Origin: Oribacterium asaccharolyticum ACB7
GTDB taxonomy: Bacteria; Bacillota; Clostridia; Lachnospirales; Lachnospiraceae
Direction: 5' to 3'
NCBI RefSeq assembly: GCF_000238075.1
Contig: NZ_JH414504.1
Span: 416,886 to 480,885 of the forward strand
Length of the DNA stretch: 64,000 bases
Shown here in pieces: positions 16,248-23,386 of the stretch (the stretch's first letter is position 1; each line of letters begins with the position of its first letter). Position numbers and translations under genes: made by a program. The notes under the pieces are model-generated. The model saw only the letters and a program-made list of their open reading frames with translations. It did no database searches and had not been told where the DNA came from.

Positions 16248-16982
16248 TTATAATTTAATATCAAATGTTATAGGATAATGATCAGAATAGTTTATGTTAT
16301 CATGTACTTTTACATTCTCACATTTAGTAATCAATTCTCTCTTGATAAATATATGATCAATACATGTTTTTCGAATCAACTTTCCGTTTTCATCCACGAC
16401 ACATTTTGTAGGTAGATTACATACACATACATGTGATGGAAGTATTTTTCTGAAAGTTTCCCAATGAGTATATTTTTGATAATCGCCAGCATTAAAGTCA
16501 CCAACTATAACATCTGCAATTCCTTTAATACTTTTTATATAAGTCAAATTTTTTTCACCATTTTCCGCATGTAGTCCCAATAATGAAAATGCATTCTCTA
16601 TTTCTATAGCCACTTCTCTATTAGTAGGCTCCCCTTTAGTATATATATTATTATCCTTTGGTGGAAACGTTTTAATTCTTGTCACAATTACAGTCTGCAT
16701 AACTATAAAACCGTCATTAAAGTCATTATTACTAATGATTTTATATTCATCACTTGAAAATTCAGTTTCAAATTTCTTATATGAATCACTATATATCCAG
16801 CTGCCATCTTCATTTTTCATTTTGAATGGGATTTGTTGCAATACGGCTATGGTATTTTTTCCGTCTAAAAACTTCTTTATAAATTGTAATATCTTCGAAA
16901 GATTATTTTCCTTTTCTGTTTTTGTTAAAGCAGTATTCCGCTTTTCTGTTAAAGCAGTATTCCAATTCAATATTTGGTACAT
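16248..16982 (-). CDS. Endonuclease/exonuclease/phosphatase (EEP) family protein
   Basis: A 244-residue EEP-fold protein. Recognisable motifs are the N-terminal LNWN, VGDFNAGDY, CIDHIFI and the C-terminal YSDHYPI, which give the Asn, Asp, Asn and His of a Mg-dependent phosphodiesterase. The Glu that usually follows LQ as metal ligand is Gln here (VLQQIPF). Near the start NTALTEKR and NTALTKTEK are an internal duplication at both DNA and protein level. The DNA is A+T-rich and lies in the island. The substrate is unknown; activity is doubtful if the Gln is not normal for this subfamily. Confidence 0.75.
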   Translation of the reverse strand: MYQILNWNTALTEKRNTALTKTEKENNLSKILQFIKKFLDGKNTIAVLQQIPFKMKNEDGSWIYSDSYKKFETEFSSDEYKIISNNDFNDGFIVMQTVIVTRIKTFPPKDNNIYTKGEPTNREVAIEIENAFSLLGLHAENGEKNLTYIKSIKGIADVIVGDFNAGDYQKYTHWETFRKILPSHVCVCNLPTKCVVDENGKLIRKTCIDHIFIKRELITKCENVKVHDNINYSDHYPITFDIKL

Positions 16983-17114
16983 ATATTTTCACTCCATTTC
17001 GCCAAATCAATTTTTATCAACTCGATAACTTCAAATTTATTTGTCTATGTCGCTAAATATTATAGCATTTTTTAGGCATTTTTTTCTACTGCCAGATTTC
17101 CTACTCACTCGCTA

Positions 17115-17306
17115 CTATTCCCCATTAGAATGTATTACTTTGAATAACTTATCTTGAAATGTCTCTTTACTCTTTTTATCAAAACATATCTCTGTTACAA
17201 AGGTCTTTCCATTTATCTTTTTCGTAAGAATACCATCAGGTTTTTGGTGTTGTACCTGTTCTTCTGTCTGTATTTCTTTAATTTCTGTTTTCTTGTTTTC
17301 TGCCAT
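17115..17306 (-). CDS. TnpW-like transposon-encoded small protein
   Basis: A 63-residue protein resembling TnpW, a small protein carried by integrative and conjugative elements of Clostridia. The C-terminal half ILTKKINGKTFVTEICF, then KETFQDKLFKVI, follows the family pattern. AAGGAGGAAG precedes the ATG. No transposase, relaxase or excisionase is nearby, so it is an orphan left by a mobile element. Its function is not established. Confidence 0.72.
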   Translation of the reverse strand: MAENKKTEIKEIQTEEQVQHQKPDGILTKKINGKTFVTEICFDKKSKETFQDKLFKVIHSNGE

Positions 17307-17324
17307 TTACTTCCTCCTTTCTCC

Positions 17325-17615
17325 CTAAAATTCACAAAGAAAAAAGACGACAGTGTTACCATCGTCTTTTGCCACCACTTCGGTAAGCCCTGTCTCCGTG
17401 CAGGTCGCAGCTACAGCCGCATCGACAACTGCGGTATGCCCAGTGGCAGGGATTACCTCATGTCCGGAAAGGATAGCGTTGTAGACAGAACAATGTGTTC
17501 CGGAGGTCTCCCCGGCTTCGGTACAGGTTGCAGGAACTTCCGCATCATCTACCGGCGTATGTCCGTTGGCGTCAATAGCTTCTGTTCTTGTAGCACCGCA
17601 TCTTGTACCAGTATA
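17325..17615 (-). pseudogene. Fragment of a repeat-rich surface protein
   Basis: An open - strand frame without a start codon (in-frame TAA at 17618) encodes ANGHTPVDDAEVPATCTE, then THCSVYN, and GHTAVVDAAVAATCTETG. These are two copies of a GHT/ATCTE-type Cys-containing repeat seen in large cell-wall proteins of Clostridia. After the second repeat the frame runs through a terminator hairpin (17343-17370) and stops at 17325-17327. It is a short displaced fragment, not a working gene. Confidence 0.7.
17335..17370 (-). terminator. Terminator hairpin after the surface-protein fragment
   Basis: On the - strand AAAGACGA (17369-17362) pairs with TCGTCTTT (17350-17343) around an 11-base loop, followed by TTTTCTTTG. 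The surface-protein fragment reads straight through it. Confidence 0.7.
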
Positions 17616-17681
17616 TTACGATTTTCGCTTAGTAAATAGCTTCGGCGAATATTTCTGCCGCTGGTCAGAAGGGATATAGAA

Positions 17682-18635
17682 TTACGGTTCCCAGCTTGTT
17701 TTGAATACAAGATGCGTTTCCTCTGCCGTTTTCTCAAGTCTGTTTATATCATCAGCAGACAGACTGACGTTTACTCCCTCAACAAGTCCCTTTACGTGTG
17801 ATGGACTTGTTAGGCCGACTATCGGAACGACGCCTTTGCTTATTGTCCACGCAATCGGTATCTGAGCAGGGGAAACTTTATATTTTTTCCCTAATTCCCT
17901 TATAAGCTTTATCAGAGGGTCTATTTGCTTGAACTTCTTTTTTCCAAAGAAAAAGTTACGTGTGGAAAAAAAGGGAAAACTGTTCTTATAATCGTATTTT
18001 CCCGACAAAGCCCCCTGCTCCAATACCATATAAGCAAAATAAATCACATCATTATCCTGACACCATTTAACTATTTTCTTTTGTTCGTCGTTATAGTGAA
18101 TTAAACTAAAGTGATTCTGAATGCCCGTTATCTTCACACCGTTTTTCTTTGCAATTTCAGAAACAGCGATTATATCCTTCATGCTGAAGTTTGAAAGACC
18201 AACGCTCTTTACCTTGCCTTCCTTCAGAAGCTGGAGGATTTCCTCTGAATTTTCCTTACAGTTATTTGAATTATGAAGCCAATATATATCTGGAGCCTCT
18301 ATCTTCAACCTCTCAATGCTATTTGAAAGGGATTCTCCCATCTTGCCTTTCTGGTATTTTTTATTCGGAGCATACTTTGTGGATATGATTATTTTCTCTT
18401 TTGAATCCTTTATCAGACTGCCGAGAAGCTTTTCAGAATTACCCATTCCGTAAACCTCTGCCGTATCTCAGAAAACAAAACCGTTCTCAACCGCTTGATT
18501 AAAGGTTTCTTTAAGTGTCTCAGTATCATACTTTTTTCCAAAAATCATCTGTGAACCGTTACTTCCGCTGCCCCATGTCCACGTTCCTATCAAGCAAGGC
18601 GGTATCCTGCGGTCATTAATATAATACTCTTTCAT
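17682..18635 (-). pseudogene. Aldo/keto reductase gene interrupted by one TGA
   Basis: From ATG 18635 the - strand reads MKEYYINDRRIPPCLIGTWT onward as an aldo/keto reductase of about 317 codons. It has the catalytic DTAEVYG (Asp, Tyr), later WLHNS (His region) and GLSNFS. One in-frame TGA at 18468-18470 sits just before DTAEVYG, where relatives usually have an aromatic residue such as Trp, so a TGG to TGA change is likely. The rest of the frame is intact down to 17682. A product started internally at 18446 would lack the active-site Asp/Tyr strand and be inactive. Confidence 0.85.
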
Positions 18636-18734
18636 AACACTATTACGATTTGTTCAATCGTTTCCTCCTGTCTTAACTATTATTCTCTGCACTTTAGAAT
18701 TTCAACCATTGAAATTGCATTGTGTTCCCTCAGT

Positions 18735-18896
18735 TTTTCCAAATTGTCCTCTTAACGAAGAGTGCGGCATCTGATAGGATACCTGCCTAAGAGAAGTGTG
18801 GTTTTGAACCGTACAGCTTTTGCTCAAGCGGGGTACTACGTTTTTTTTTATGTCTACGATATCATACAGATATTTTCAACACTTCATTATAGTCTT
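18735..18896. repeat. Module repeat copy 1 (A plus B segments)
   Basis: About 145 bases (18735-18880) match 20720-20863 with scattered differences. Directly next to it, 18876-18896 matches 21557-21577 (TAAGACTATAATGAAGTG on the - strand). Segment A includes the last dozen codons of the LPD3-like gene at 20821, so copy 1 looks like the same module with its middle deleted. It abuts the stop codon of the ABC permease fragment. Confidence 0.8.
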
Positions 18897-19443
18897 AATA
18901 GGTCCATTTAAACTGTTTACTTCTTCGAAAAACAAGGGCAAAAATTTCTTTTCCTACAAAGAAATATACTGCACATAGAATTAGTAACATGAAAAAATCT
19001 TTAACACCTGCTGTTTGATGAATCAAGAGAGCGTAAAAATGGGAACCTGCCGATAACGGGTTAGTATACTGCAAACATTTCGGTAAGGAAAAGATACTGC
19101 CAGAAAGAAATAAAAACAGATAGCCCACAATGCTGAAAAAAGAAGCCATTTTCGTAAAAATGAGGGTGAATGCAGACAGAATATAGGATATCCCCATACA
19201 GCCAAAGCACACCAAGATCACAATATAAAAGTATTCAAACCGAAAGCTAAGTTTTATAAACAAAGAGGCTATTCCTATGCAAATCAAGGCTTTTACACTG
19301 TTGATCATAAACCAAATCAAGGTTTTCACGCTAATGATTTGCATAATGGAATAAGGTTTGATCATCAGGTTTTCAAAGTTCCCAGTTTGACCTCGGAGCG
19401 GGTTCAAGCGATTGTAGTTGCTACTCCCACAGTAGCGCAACAT
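18895..19443 (-). pseudogene. ABC-2 type permease, N-terminally truncated
   Basis: The frame gives 182 residues with about four membrane segments (IWFMINSVKALICIGIASL, FYIVILVCFGCMGISYIL and two more) and the ABC-2 style FENLMIKPYSIMQIISVK entry. The first 25 residues (MLRYCGSSNYNRLNPLR) do not look like permease and follow directly on the terminator of the next gene block. The original N-terminal third seems lost. The matching ATPase may be the fragment at 21567. A start at 19443 has no good ribosome site. Confidence 0.7.
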
Positions 19444-19450
19444 AAAGAAG

Positions 19451-19489
19451 AAGGCTTTCGGCAGAATATCAAAATCTGCGGAAAGCCTT
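19451..19489 (-). terminator. Terminator-like hairpin after the nucleotidyltransferase pseudogene
   Basis: AAGGCTTTCGGCAGA (19451-19465) pairs with 19475-19489, 14 of 15 positions, loop of nine. The - strand tail is CTTCTTCTTTATG, moderately T-rich. Confidence 0.65.
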
Positions 19490-19545
19490 TACTTTAAGCA
19501 CTTTTCTACACTCCCGTGCGGTGGGCATTGTATCAAGACGCGATT

Positions 19546-19947
19546 TTACATATCCCTGCGCAATTCTTGATTCCAATTCTCCCACCCCGCCTCGCGGACA
19601 TATTCATCCCAAAAGAGCGAGTAATGGCATTCCGTAGCATAGGGGTGCGCATCCTCACGAAGCTCCGCCTCCGTGAGCACGGAGACTTCAATCCCCTTCA
19701 CAGACCCATCCTCACTGAGTGCTCGTATCTCCTCTACAAAGTGAAGGCGCTCGGCTTAGGTGAGGTACTCCGAAACCAGCGCGAACGCATCCACATCGGA
19801 GCGCTCCCAGCGAAAAGCATTCTATGCCACCGAACCGTGGATATAGATGCCGATAAGCTTAGCTCCCAGAATGCATCTGAGTTTCATTTGAAACCGGCGC
19901 AAAAACCCGGTGAGTCAATCGTTCTGTCCCGAAATGTCACAGCTCAT
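19546..19947 (-). pseudogene. Nucleotidyltransferase (aminoglycoside adenylyltransferase-like) with three stops
   Basis: A single - strand frame of 134 codons runs from ATG 19947 to TAA 19546. It shows the nucleotidyltransferase signature GIYIHGSVA, then ERSDVDAF (GS plus D-x-D), EIRALSEDGSVKGIEVSVLT and ending FWDEYVREAGWENW. Codon 11 is TGA, codon 42 TAG (inside the active-site motif) and codon 64 TAA. The start overlaps the histidine phosphatase stop (ATGA), so the pair was an operon. The DNA is G+C-rich compared with the rest of the island. The ancestral substrate (aminoglycoside or other) cannot be told. Confidence 0.85.
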
Positions 19948-20504
19948 GCTTGTCCCTCTTTTGACGTAGGAAGCCACAATGTGATTCCTTGCCCGTTTTG
20001 ATAATACGCTCTGCGCTGCTTTGTTTTGAACCCCGCTTTTTGAAACTCTTTCACGAGTGTATGTATATAAAATCCATGTGTTATGAGGATACAGTTCTCC
20101 CCTGCGGCGCATACTTTTCCGACCAGTTTTTTCGCTCGGCGCTCTGTGAGACGTCTGGGCTCTGCTTGCCTTGGATGATTCAAAAACCACTGGATTCTCC
20201 CCGTCAGATTCCAAAACCAGAAGGGCAACCGTAATTCCGTATCAAAACTTGATCTAAGAGGAACCTCATCCAATAACTCCGTCTGCTTGAGTGCCGCTTT
20301 ACCATAGAAGCAAAGCGCGGTGCTTTTGCTTCGCTCTAAGCGACTGATGTAAACCACGCCCTCCGCCGTCTGATCTACGGACAGCACTGTGGCTTCAATC
20401 GGAGCCCTGTCATATTCTCGACACGCCCGATCAAATTCTTCCGAGCTGTAAAAATTGCGCCAGCCATATTTCACTTTGCAATGCCTGATAAGAATGACTT
20501 TTAT
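19944..20504 (-). CDS. Histidine phosphatase family protein with ATA in the start position
   Basis: The product would begin (I)KVILIRHCKVKYGW, where RH is the phosphate-accepting His motif of the phosphoglycerate mutase-like family; a second His sits in CILITHGFYIHTL. AAGGAGG lies six bases before ATA at 20504-20502 and no ATG, GTG or TTG fits between it and the RH motif. The first standard start (GTG 20474) would drop the catalytic His. The rest of the 186-codon frame is intact. Either ATA is used weakly as start or the gene is recently dead. Confidence 0.75.
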   Translation of the reverse strand: MKVILIRHCKVKYGWRNFYSSEEFDRACREYDRAPIEATVLSVDQTAEGVVYISRLERSKSTALCFYGKAALKQTELLDEVPLRSSFDTELRLPFWFWNLTGRIQWFLNHPRQAEPRRLTERRAKKLVGKVCAAGENCILITHGFYIHTLVKEFQKAGFKTKQRRAYYQNGQGITLWLPTSKEGQA

Positions 20505-20820
20505 ATTGCTCCTCCTTGCCTTATCATTTCATCCCGACATGGAATTTGGTCAAGATGCAGAAAAAAGTCACTACTACATTAGTGGCTATATAAAGCTTTT
20601 CATTAAAATCAATCATGAATCTTATCGCAAATTTACTACAACTATTTTCCAATAATATCAACAGCTGATGTGCAGAATAATGTGTACGGTTCCCGCAGTT
20701 TTTCCAAATTGTTCCCGCATCTTTTCCAAATTGTCCTCTTGACGAAGAGTGCGGCATCTGATAAGATACTTGCTAGAGGAATGTGGTTTTGGACCGTACA
20801 GCTTTTGCTCAAGCGGGGTA
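20505..20820. other. Gene-poor stretch between histidine phosphatase and LPD3-like gene
   Basis: These 316 bases hold module repeat copy 2 (segment A'), a 22-base tandem duplication, and an A+T-rich leader before the histidine phosphatase in which I see no convincing promoter. A second reading frame continuing from the LPD3-like gene stays open from about 20820 to a TGA at 20658-20660. Confidence 0.6.
20690..20733. repeat. Two tandem 22-base units
   Basis: Units 20690-20711 and 20712-20733 each begin TTCCCGCA and end TTTTCCAAATTG, differing at two positions. Module copy 1 (near 18731) has only one such unit. Confidence 0.85.
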
Positions 20821-20863
20821 CTACGTTTCTTTTTTTATGTCTACGATATCATACAGATATTTC
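20720..20863. repeat. Module repeat copy 2, segment A'
   Basis: Direct repeat of 18735-18880 with scattered substitutions and small indels. It covers the 3' end of the LPD3-like gene and about 100 bases downstream, including the shared ACGTAGTACCCCGC. Confidence 0.85.
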
Positions 20864-21318
20864 TTTCCATCCTGATCGCACCGAATAACCATCCTGCCCC
20901 GGAAATTGTTTCTTCCGATGACTTCCTTTTGGTCATTTGTAACCGGCAGGGTAAAGCGAATGATGCAGTAATACCATCCATACTTCGCGTCATGCGAATG
21001 CTTCTGCTCAAAGTTTTCACTGAACGAAATATCCGTTGCGATCTTGATAAGCTCCGGTATAACCTGAGATGCATTTGCTTTCGCCTTGCCGACAGTACCC
21101 AATGCCCTGTTATTGTACTTACTATGGGCATATTCATCAGGGAAATCTGACCCGATATAAACCAGATCATCCGTCTCATCTATCTGATATGACTCACCCA
21201 CATATTTCTTAAGATATTGTTCAACGCCATCCCAGTCGATTTTTCGCTTGCCGGAAAAGATAATGGTGTCTATCTCCACGACCTTCTGGCCCTTTTCATT
21301 TATTACAATCTCAGCCAA
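20821..21318 (-). CDS. Mobile-element protein resembling the LPD3 domain
   Basis: A 165-residue protein. From memory the pattern GTVGKAKANASQVIPELI, then KYGWYYCIIRFTLPV and KKYLYDIVDIKKE matches a domain found in large polyvalent proteins of Clostridial conjugative elements and prophages (LPD3-like). It starts ATG 21318 with GAGGTAA upstream. The TAG stop follows directly on an A-rich run; one base later a frame reading STPLEQKLYG and staying open 45 codons suggests a frameshifted longer ancestor. Its function is unknown, and it lies in the decayed island. Confidence 0.55.
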   Translation of the reverse strand: MAEIVINEKGQKVVEIDTIIFSGKRKIDWDGVEQYLKKYVGESYQIDETDDLVYIGSDFPDEYAHSKYNNRALGTVGKAKANASQVIPELIKIATDISFSENFEQKHSHDAKYGWYYCIIRFTLPVTNDQKEVIGRNNFRGRMVIRCDQDGKKYLYDIVDIKKET

Positions 21319-21380
21319 TCTGCGTTACCTCTATTTCCTATCCGGAACAACCGGGGCTGTAGATACCGGATATATAATAA

Positions 21381-21407
21381 AGGAGCTGTGCCGTTCACAC
21401 AGCCCCT
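21381..21407 (-). terminator. Hairpin upstream of the LPD3-like gene
   Basis: AGGAGCTGTG (21381-21390) pairs with CACAGCCCCT (21398-21407), with one G-G or wobble position. The - strand tail CCTTTATTATATA is only weakly T-rich, so this is a possible terminator of the ABC ATPase fragment transcript. Confidence 0.45.
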
Positions 21408-21556
21408 GATCATTCATTGCAATGAGTCCACATAAGCAGTTCCATGCTTATATCAGTTCGCTTTAAGGCAGAACATTCCTGAAAAAATATTATATAAAAT
21501 ATCCCTTATTTTTCAATCAAAAATCCAGATAATCCGCAGCAAAATGCTATTATTTC

Positions 21557-21577
21557 CAACACTTCATTATAGTCTTA
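21557..21577. repeat. Module repeat copy 2, segment B'
   Basis: This 21-base segment is identical to 18876-18896. It overlaps the final codons and stop of the truncated ABC ATPase, whereas copy 1 overlaps the stop of the permease fragment. Confidence 0.85.
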
Positions 21578-21914
21578 TTTTCTCGTTCCCGGAATCGAGT
21601 TTCAGTAGTCCGGAAAAGTACTCAATATTTTGCCATCCTGTAAGATAGTCATAAACATTCACACTGGATTCCAGCAAAGCATTTACCTTGGAAAAATACT
21701 CTTCGTTTTTATACGTAAAAATGTCTCGCCCATCCAAGAGTATAGAGCCTGCATCTGCCTGGATCATGCGAAGAATGCAGTTAATTAAGCTTGTCTTTCC
21801 GGCTCCATTATTTCCCAATAAACAGACAATCACTCCTTCCTTTATGGAAAGATTCAGATTTTTTAAAACTTCTTTTGCTTTAAAGCTCTTCTTCAAGCCT
21901 TTGATTTCCAGCAT
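21567..21914 (-). pseudogene. ABC transporter ATPase, C-terminally truncated
   Basis: 115 residues with an intact N-terminal half: MLEIKGLKKSFKAKEVLKNL, Walker A GNNGAGKTSL near residue 34 and a Q-loop-like region. It stops at GNEKIRL, before the LSGGQ signature, Walker B and H-loop, so it cannot hydrolyse ATP. The cut point coincides with segment B', a sequence also found at the end of the ABC permease fragment 2.7 kb away. The likely history is a recombination that joined an ATPase gene to the downstream flank of a permease gene. Confidence 0.8.
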
Positions 21915-22000
21915 TTACCATCTCCTTGATCAGGGAAATATCATTGGCATAAAATCGAGCCTTTTCACAATGAAATCCCGATATTTACTCCTCTTTTTTT

Positions 22001-22732
22001 CTATTTTCTTCTCTTTTTCTTAGGCTGAAATTCTTCCGGATTCTTTTCTCTATAGAGCTGATAGAGATCGGGACGAACCTCTTCGGTTAGCTTCAAACTT
22101 TCCTCATGTCTCCATGCGGCAATTTTCTTATGATCTCCGGAAAGAAGGACATCCGGAACCGTGAGTCCCTTATATTCTCTCGGTCTTGTATACTGCGGAT
22201 ATTCCAAAAGACCGTTTGAGAAACTCTCCTCCTCGTAGCTCTCTTTCTTGTTGAGCACGCCTTCTCTTACTCTGGAAATGGCATCCATCATAATGGCACA
22301 TGCCAGCTCTCCACCGCTTAAAACATAGTCACCAAGTGACAGCTCCTCAGCGTTAAGAAGCTCCAAGGCTCTCTGATCCACTCCCTCATAGTGTCCGCAA
22401 AGAAAAACGATATGACTTTCTTCTGCCAGCTCTTCTGCAATCTTCTGTGAAAATATTCTTCCTCTCGGAGAACAGTAAATTACCTTTGTGGGGTTCTCCT
22501 TCTCTTGTATCTCCGAAAATGCTTCATATATCGGCTCCGCCTGCATGAGCATTCCCGCTCCGCCTCCAAAGGGCGCATCATCGACATGCCCGTGCGGATC
22601 TTTCGTATAATCCCGGATATTGATGCAGCATAGCTCTATTTTCCCGTCCTCCATCGCTCTTTTCATAATGGAGTGGGAAAATGCAGCTTCCACCTGTTCC
22701 GGAAATAAGGTCAGTACAGTAAATTTCATCAT
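22001..22732 (-). CDS. trmD: tRNA (guanine-N1)-methyltransferase
   Basis: TrmD methylates G37 of tRNAs read by CNN codons and prevents frameshifting. The 243-residue protein has the knotted SPOUT core: MKFTVLTLFPEQVEAAF start, DDAPFGGGAGMLMQAEPI, CGHYEGVDQR and LGDYVLSGGE. Its C-terminus is Lys/Arg-rich (KKKRRK). The start overlaps the rimM stop by four bases. Immediately downstream, where rplS would be expected, the island begins. No clear terminator separates the two. Confidence 0.97.
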   Translation of the reverse strand: MMKFTVLTLFPEQVEAAFSHSIMKRAMEDGKIELCCINIRDYTKDPHGHVDDAPFGGGAGMLMQAEPIYEAFSEIQEKENPTKVIYCSPRGRIFSQKIAEELAEESHIVFLCGHYEGVDQRALELLNAEELSLGDYVLSGGELACAIMMDAISRVREGVLNKKESYEEESFSNGLLEYPQYTRPREYKGLTVPDVLLSGDHKKIAAWRHEESLKLTEEVRPDLYQLYREKNPEEFQPKKKRRK

Positions 22733-23253
22733 AATTCGAGTAACCCCGGTATGGTATGAATATGGATACGATTGTTCTCTATAGAGTAGACGATAGCAGG
22801 AACATGCGGAATCAGATACTCCTTATCCTTTCCTTTTACTACGAAAACCAGATTTGCTCCGGTTTCAATAAGCTCCGAGACCTGCCCAAGGCTCTCCTCC
22901 CCCTCGATAAAAACCTCCATACCGAGGTAATCACCGAGGAAATATTCTCCTTCCGCCAAGGAGAGAGCTTCTTCTCTTTTTACATAAAGAGAGTAATCTC
23001 TATATTTTTCGGCAAGTTCTATGCTGTCTATCCCCTTTAAGCTTAAAAGGACGGTATCCTTGTGATAACGGACAGCGGAAACTTCTCTCTCTTCTCTCTC
23101 TTCCTTGGAGATCAGCCCCTTGCTTTCCTTTTTTAAAATAACTTCCTTTAAGGCGGAAAATCGCTTCGGATCATCCGTTGTGGGGAAGACCTTAAGTTCC
23201 CCTTTTAAGCCATGAGGCTTTCCTACAATGCCCACTCGTAATTCTTCTAACAT
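22729..23253 (-). CDS. rimM: Ribosome maturation factor RimM
   Basis: RimM binds S19 and helps mature the 30S head. The 174-residue protein has the N-terminal beta-barrel beginning RVGIVGKPHGLKGELKVFP and a PRC-barrel with YFLGDYLGMEVF and the terminal YLIPHVPAIVYSIE. It overlaps trmD by four bases and stands 133 bases after khpA. That gap contains a long inverted repeat. Confidence 0.95.
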   Translation of the reverse strand: MLEELRVGIVGKPHGLKGELKVFPTTDDPKRFSALKEVILKKESKGLISKEEREEREVSAVRYHKDTVLLSLKGIDSIELAEKYRDYSLYVKREEALSLAEGEYFLGDYLGMEVFIEGEESLGQVSELIETGANLVFVVKGKDKEYLIPHVPAIVYSIENNRIHIHTIPGLLEL

Positions 23254-23277
23254 GCTTTACCGCTCCTAAAGAAAAGG

Positions 23278-23352
23278 GCTGTAAAATCAAAGCATCCTTA
23301 TGCTCTACAGACTTGTACAGCAATCAAAAATCTTTAGCTTTGCTTTTACAGC
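23278..23352. repeat. Long inverted repeat between khpA and rimM
   Basis: Arms 23278-23293 (GCTGTAAAATCAAAGC) and 23337-23352 are complementary at 15 of 16 positions around a 43-base centre. In the - strand transcript this would fold just upstream of rimM and could affect stability or translation of rimM-trmD. Confidence 0.6.
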
Positions 23353-23386
23353 GCTTATCATAACTGCCAGATAAATCTCGCCGGTT

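Larger units (their letters stand above)
15110..22000. mobile_element. Decaying genomic island inserted between trmD and rplS
   Basis: This roughly 6.9 kb insertion separates trmD from rplS, which are neighbours in most bacteria. It carries an orphan TnpW, an LPD3-like protein, pseudogenes and truncated genes of unlike base composition, and internal direct repeats. I found no integrase, relaxase or clear att repeat at the edges, so it is a remnant or a pile-up of several insertions, not an intact element. Confidence 0.75.

Noticed and set aside
18239..18446. Aldo/keto reductase as a working gene started at 18446
   Set aside because: It would lack the N-terminal strand with the catalytic Asp and Tyr; the frame continues upstream through a single TGA to a proper ATG at 18635.
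19516..20001. 161-codon + strand open frame
   Set aside because: It lies antisense to the nucleotidyltransferase pseudogene, whose - strand frame shows clear family motifs; no ribosome site and no recognisable protein on the + strand.
15108..22000. att direct repeats at the island borders
   Set aside because: Compared 15108-15143 with 21915-22000 by eye; no convincing shared core, and no integrase in the island.
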